Shown one piece after another: positions 60,892 through 64,000 of a DNA stretch of 64,000 bases. Position 1 is the stretch's first letter, and the number at the start of each line of letters is the position of its first letter. Made by a program: the position numbers and the translations under genes. The notes beneath the pieces were generated by a model. That model searched no databases. It was not told the origin of the DNA and saw nothing but the letters and a program-made list of their open reading frames with translations. The stretch is from Blastocatellia bacterium UBA7656. GTDB lineage: Bacteria > Acidobacteriota > Blastocatellia > UBA7656. Location: NCBI GenBank assembly GCA_002483445.1, contig DLHY01000142.1, positions 7,021 to 71,020 on the forward strand. Direction: 5' to 3'.

Positions 60892-61329
60892 ATGCCGGGT
60901 ACAATCTTCGACACAAACATCTGGATTGCTTACAAGCCTGCGCGCTTGCCATCCGATCTGATTATGTCGGCTGTGGTGATGCAGGAGCTTGTTGTCGGGG
61001 CGTCTGACAAATCCGAGATTAAATTCCTTGCGGCTTCGCGCAGGAGATATGAGAGAGAAGGGAAGATGCTCGTCCCGGATAGTGAAGACTGGTGGCAGGC
61101 TGGAGTCATTTTCAATTCGTATCTGCGGAAGCTGAAATCTCGCGCTGGCGGCAAAACCCCGCGCCTTCAGCAAAGCGAAAAGCAGAGGATTGTCCGCGAT
61201 GCTCTCATAGCCGTCACAGCCAAGCGAGCCGGTGCGCTGGTCGTCACGGATAACCTTGTTGATTTCGAGAAACTCAAGCCCTATTGCAAGGTCAAAGTGA
61301 TAAGCGGTAGCGATTACTTCGTCGGCTGA
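60892..61329 (+). CDS. PIN-domain protein, VapC-like toxin
   Basis: 145 residues with the PIN nuclease fold: GTIFDTNIWIAY (first Asp), MSAVVMQELVVGASD (Glu), RIVRDALIAVTAKRAGALVVTDNLVDFEKL (further acidic residues). These acidic positions coordinate Mg and cut RNA in VapC toxins. It follows the small basic gene with no gap, so toxin-antitoxin pairing is likely. Situated just after two tRNA genes, at the edge of an accessory region. Confidence 0.82.
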   Translation: MPGTIFDTNIWIAYKPARLPSDLIMSAVVMQELVVGASDKSEIKFLAASRRRYEREGKMLVPDSEDWWQAGVIFNSYLRKLKSRAGGKTPRLQQSEKQRIVRDALIAVTAKRAGALVVTDNLVDFEKLKPYCKVKVISGSDYFVG

Positions 61330-61569
61330 AAGGGAGTCGCGATGGTCAAACGGATTAGTGTAGCGACTTTTGTGCAGACTAAACGTTGATCATGTTTGAA
61401 CTCGGCTAAAGTCAATGACTACCATATAGAGTACACCTCCAAAAACTCTCCCCTATTCAGGGTGCCTTGAACCAAAACCTGTGCTATTCTTTGCTCGTTA
61501 GAATTTCTTTTCAACACGCCCTTATGGTAACGCCCCGAAGTTGTCCTGTAGGGTAGTACGGAGGTAAAA

Positions 61570-62652
61570 ATGTCCAAAGCTTCTGATATCCTCACGCCCC
61601 CTAGCACTGACGTTATGAGGTTCGCATTCCTCTATGTCGGGCAGGGAGAAGCCACGTTGGTTTTCATTCCCAATGGCGGAAGTCACAAGACGATGTTAAT
61701 AGACGCAAATCAGGGCAGGAAAACAGGCGGTGTTGACTTGGTTCGAATGCTGGAGGATTTACTGGCTGACCGTGATGACGATCATCTGAACTACTTTGTG
61801 AACACACATCCACATATGGATCACGCTGGCGAATTGGATGAAATCAGCGATGCCATAACGATTGATAACATCTGGCATAGCGGTCACGATCCGGGTAATG
61901 ACCACGACGACGCATATCAGGCCATCCAGCGATTGAGAGAAAAGGTTCAGGATGCTGGCGGTGAAGACATTGAGCTGCGTGGCACAAACGATACAGCCTC
62001 GATAAGCAACGCTGAATACAACGTCCTATCTCCCGCAGATCACGTCAAGGAAGATATCGCTGGCGAGGATTGCGATGCACGCTATAGGCGCATTCACGAG
62101 CACTGTGCAGTCATCAGGTTCAAGTACGGAAGCCCTGAATCTGTGAACGTGATGATTACCGGCGATTCTGACAAATGCGCTTGGAGCGAGCATATAACTG
62201 AGTATCACGGTGCAGGCAATGAGAACCGCTTGCGCTCTCACGTCCTGAACGCCTCTCATCACGGCTCGCGCACATTCTTCAAAACCTGTGAGGATGACAA
62301 GGAGCCGTATCGCCGCCATATGGAATTGATAGAGCCTGAGTACTTGATTATCTCATCACCGCTTCAGGAAGACAGCCCACACGGTCACCCGCACGACGAT
62401 GCTTTGGAAATCTATAAAGAATTTATGGATGAAGAAAACATCCTGCACACCGGAGATGGGAAGAAGACGATCTTCGTAGATATTTCCTTAGATGGGACAT
62501 ATCAGGTTACAGATGATTCCGGCGAGCTTGCGGAAGAATATGGGTTCAAAGATGAAGATGACAATAATGGCGGAGATGATGACTCTTCGAAGAACAGAGG
62601 TCCTTTCATCATTGCACCGAAGATAGACCAGCGACCGATGGGGGAAAAGTGA
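61570..62652 (+). CDS. MBL-fold hydrolase of the ComEC-like type, in E2-E1 operon
   Basis: 360 residues, GGAGG before the ATG. Metallo-beta-lactamase motifs are complete: FLYVGQGEATLV, MLIDAN, FVNTHPHMDHAGE (His80, His82, Asp84, His85), VMITGDSD, LNASHHGSRTFF, and HPHDDALEIYKEF. The C-terminus is acidic and Asp/Asn-rich (EDDNNGGDDDSSKN). It lies upstream of, and overlaps by 4 bp with, an E2-E1 fusion gene. Nothing suggests a membrane segment. As part of that operon it may cleave a modified protein or nucleotide, but the substrate is unknown. Confidence 0.82.
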   Translation: MSKASDILTPPSTDVMRFAFLYVGQGEATLVFIPNGGSHKTMLIDANQGRKTGGVDLVRMLEDLLADRDDDHLNYFVNTHPHMDHAGELDEISDAITIDNIWHSGHDPGNDHDDAYQAIQRLREKVQDAGGEDIELRGTNDTASISNAEYNVLSPADHVKEDIAGEDCDARYRRIHEHCAVIRFKYGSPESVNVMITGDSDKCAWSEHITEYHGAGNENRLRSHVLNASHHGSRTFFKTCEDDKEPYRRHMELIEPEYLIISSPLQEDSPHGHPHDDALEIYKEFMDEENILHTGDGKKTIFVDISLDGTYQVTDDSGELAEEYGFKDEDDNNGGDDDSSKNRGPFIIAPKIDQRPMGEK

Positions 62653-64000
62653 CTTCTTGGATTGCGCTATATCCCGAACTCTATAGGCGGGAAAGGGAGC
62701 AAGTTGAGAGGAACTACAAAAGCCTAAGGCTGTGCGAGGCCGCTCTCGAAAGAGGAATTCTCGCGTATCACGGTGAGCTTGTGATTCGCGGCTCAGGCGG
62801 GACTAAGAGGCATAAGGTCATCTTCAAGTATCCTGTGACTTTTCCCTTTCATCTGCCTTCTGTAACACCTGTCAAGGAGCTTCCTCCGGATGAGCCGCAT
62901 CCAGGATGGAAAGTAGAACCCATACCCAGAAGCGCACGTCACCAGATGGCAGGAGGGGTTTTGTGCCTAATAGAGCAGGATCCTTTCCGAAAAGCCGGTG
63001 AGATAATCAGTGGGGTAAGTATCCTGAGAAGGGCAGAGAGATGGTTTTTTGCTATCGAGAATGGGGCTAATCCTTACGATTCGCCCGAGGCAGATATACA
63101 GGCGCATATGCCAATGGGTGCAGATATTCTGATAGGCCCTGAGTATTACGATCCTGATTTGAAAGTTGGAGGATTGTTCTACGCGGGATTTGTTTTTGGC
63201 GGTGATAATCAGCGGGCTCGCTTTGTTGGGCTATCTATCAGTTCTGATTTTGCACAAGCCATAGGTTTTCGAGATTCGAGAAATACGCTCCAGAAGCCTT
63301 TCCCTTGGATCAGGAATAAGGTTTGGGACACAGCGCAAAGCTTAGGAAGTGGAGAATCTCAGTTTGGAGAGTTGCTCAAAGATAATGCTGTGATTAAAGG
63401 GGTGTGGTGGGACATTTCCACAGAGCCATTGCCGCCGCGCACTGGCGCAGACCTGTTGCAGATAGTTCGGGGTGCTGGCTTAGAGGAAACGATTCAAAAG
63501 GCATTTGAAGAAATCCGGTCATACATAGCCGCAGAGCCATACGCTTACTTCGGTCTCAGATTCCCACACAGGAATGGCGGCTTTGATTGGGTTTTCATTA
63601 TGTTGGAGTTTCAGGTAAAGGGAGATGAGAAATATGTACTAGCGCCCGACACAGAAGAGAGAATAAAAAAGGTAAATACCGGAAGAGTCTTTGCAATGTA
63701 TCGCCATTCTCTTCATCCTCAAACCTTGACTTTGAGAAACCAAGGCAGGGTGCCAGAGACATTAGCGGATAAGAAAATATCTCTTTTAGGCGCGGGTGCG
63801 CTTGGCTCCTGTGTCGGGGAATTGCTTGCGAAGGCTGGTGCCGGCGCAGTATACGTCTTCGACAGGGACATAATGGAAGTTGGAAACTCCATAAGACATA
63901 TAGCAGGGATAGACGCTTTTGGAATTATTAAGGCGAGTGCCACAGCCCTGAAATTGGTTCAGCACAACCCATTCTGTGATGTCTATGGTGGACCCAAAAA
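62649..64000 (+). CDS. E2-E1 fusion protein of a ubiquitin-like system, partial
   Basis: GTG start overlapping the previous stop; the frame is open to the window end (450 codons). The N-terminal 120 residues look like a ubiquitin-conjugating (E2) domain: FKYPVTFPFHLP, then HPGWKVEPIP and GGVLCLIEQDPF with the likely thiol Cys106. Residues 120-370 are of unknown fold. From about 375 a ThiF/E1 adenylation domain begins: KISLLGAGALGSCVGELLAKAG (nucleotide loop from 381) and YVFDRDIMEVGNSIRH with the conserved Asp and Asn-x-x-Arg. It would activate and pass on a ubiquitin-like or target C-terminus, as CBASS Cap2 does. The rest is outside the window. Confidence 0.85.
   Translation, partial: MTSWIALYPELYRREREQVERNYKSLRLCEAALERGILAYHGELVIRGSGGTKRHKVIFKYPVTFPFHLPSVTPVKELPPDEPHPGWKVEPIPRSARHQMAGGVLCLIEQDPFRKAGEIISGVSILRRAERWFFAIENGANPYDSPEADIQAHMPMGADILIGPEYYDPDLKVGGLFYAGFVFGGDNQRARFVGLSISSDFAQAIGFRDSRNTLQKPFPWIRNKVWDTAQSLGSGESQFGELLKDNAVIKGVWWDISTEPLPPRTGADLLQIVRGAGLEETIQKAFEEIRSYIAAEPYAYFGLRFPHRNGGFDWVFIMLEFQVKGDEKYVLAPDTEERIKKVNTGRVFAMYRHSLHPQTLTLRNQGRVPETLADKKISLLGAGALGSCVGELLAKAGAGAVYVFDRDIMEVGNSIRHIAGIDAFGIIKASATALKLVQHNPFCDVYGGPK

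Noticed and set aside
60684..60920. 78-residue minus-strand hydrophobic frame
   Set aside because: Antisense to the basic Thr/Lys-rich gene, whose complement is naturally hydrophobic.

Overview
The window looks like a chromosomal segment of a Gram-negative heterotroph. LpxC, a class A penicillin-binding protein, MurA and a sigma-70 of RpoD type are present. The general gene style (a DUF1844 protein, Uma2 and TraB families, a PIN toxin, many intergenic tandem-repeat hairpins) is most reminiscent of Acidobacteriota, perhaps Blastocatellia. That placement is an inference; no rRNA or marker phylogeny is available here. Gene density is high, both strands are used, and TTG or GTG starts with good Shine-Dalgarno sequences are common.

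Layout. 1-3220: end of a methyltransferase gene, then an aromatic amino-acid cluster on the minus strand (chorismate mutase, DAHP synthase, an Uma2 protein, prephenate dehydrogenase). 3364-15284: envelope and DNA housekeeping genes (TraB-like, HEAT protein, PBP1A, AI-2E-type exporter, TopA, DprA, a lone receiver, a nitrilase-family amidohydrolase). 15359-15456: tRNA-Sec. 15728-26609: PLP decarboxylase, FlK-like thioesterase, LpxC, a HARE-Mrr-RAMA restriction enzyme, MurA, HinT-like protein, RibF, PhnP-like hydrolase. 26791-27505: decayed IS21-type element and the broken end of a secreted-protein gene. 27606-37573: accessory genes (nuclease pair, ClC transporter, AddB-like nuclease, type II restriction-modification pair). 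37739-47115: MutS2, an aspartyl protease, an esterase, DnaG and RpoD. 47137-54801: a split AhpD-like gene that reads best as a selenoprotein, an iodotyrosine-deiodinase-like flavoprotein, an acyl-CoA dehydrogenase, Ndk, CysS and Pgi. 55197-57667: a small regulatory locus (Cys-rich exported peptide, TPR protein, XRE repressor, promoter with palindromic operator). 57673-60281: a CoA-transferase/MaoC operon. 60424-64000: tRNA-Gly and tRNA-Cys, a PIN toxin pair, then a metallo-beta-lactamase/E2-E1 operon that runs off the window.

Two results stand out. First, a UGA at 47425-47427 turns the CxxC motif of an AhpD-like peroxidase into CxxU. A SECIS-like hairpin follows it, and tRNA-Sec is encoded in the same window. 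Second, the right end holds a ubiquitin-like conjugation operon (MBL hydrolase overlapping an E2-E1 fusion) next to a toxin pair and two tRNA genes, which fits a defence island.

A third theme is repetitive DNA. At least ten intergenic sites carry tandem repeats with a period of 7 bp. The unit differs from site to site, the repeats often form hairpins, and several begin at or within a stop codon. Other intergenic sites carry long perfect palindromes (24-bp stem at 18861-18911; 46-bp palindrome at 50147-50192).
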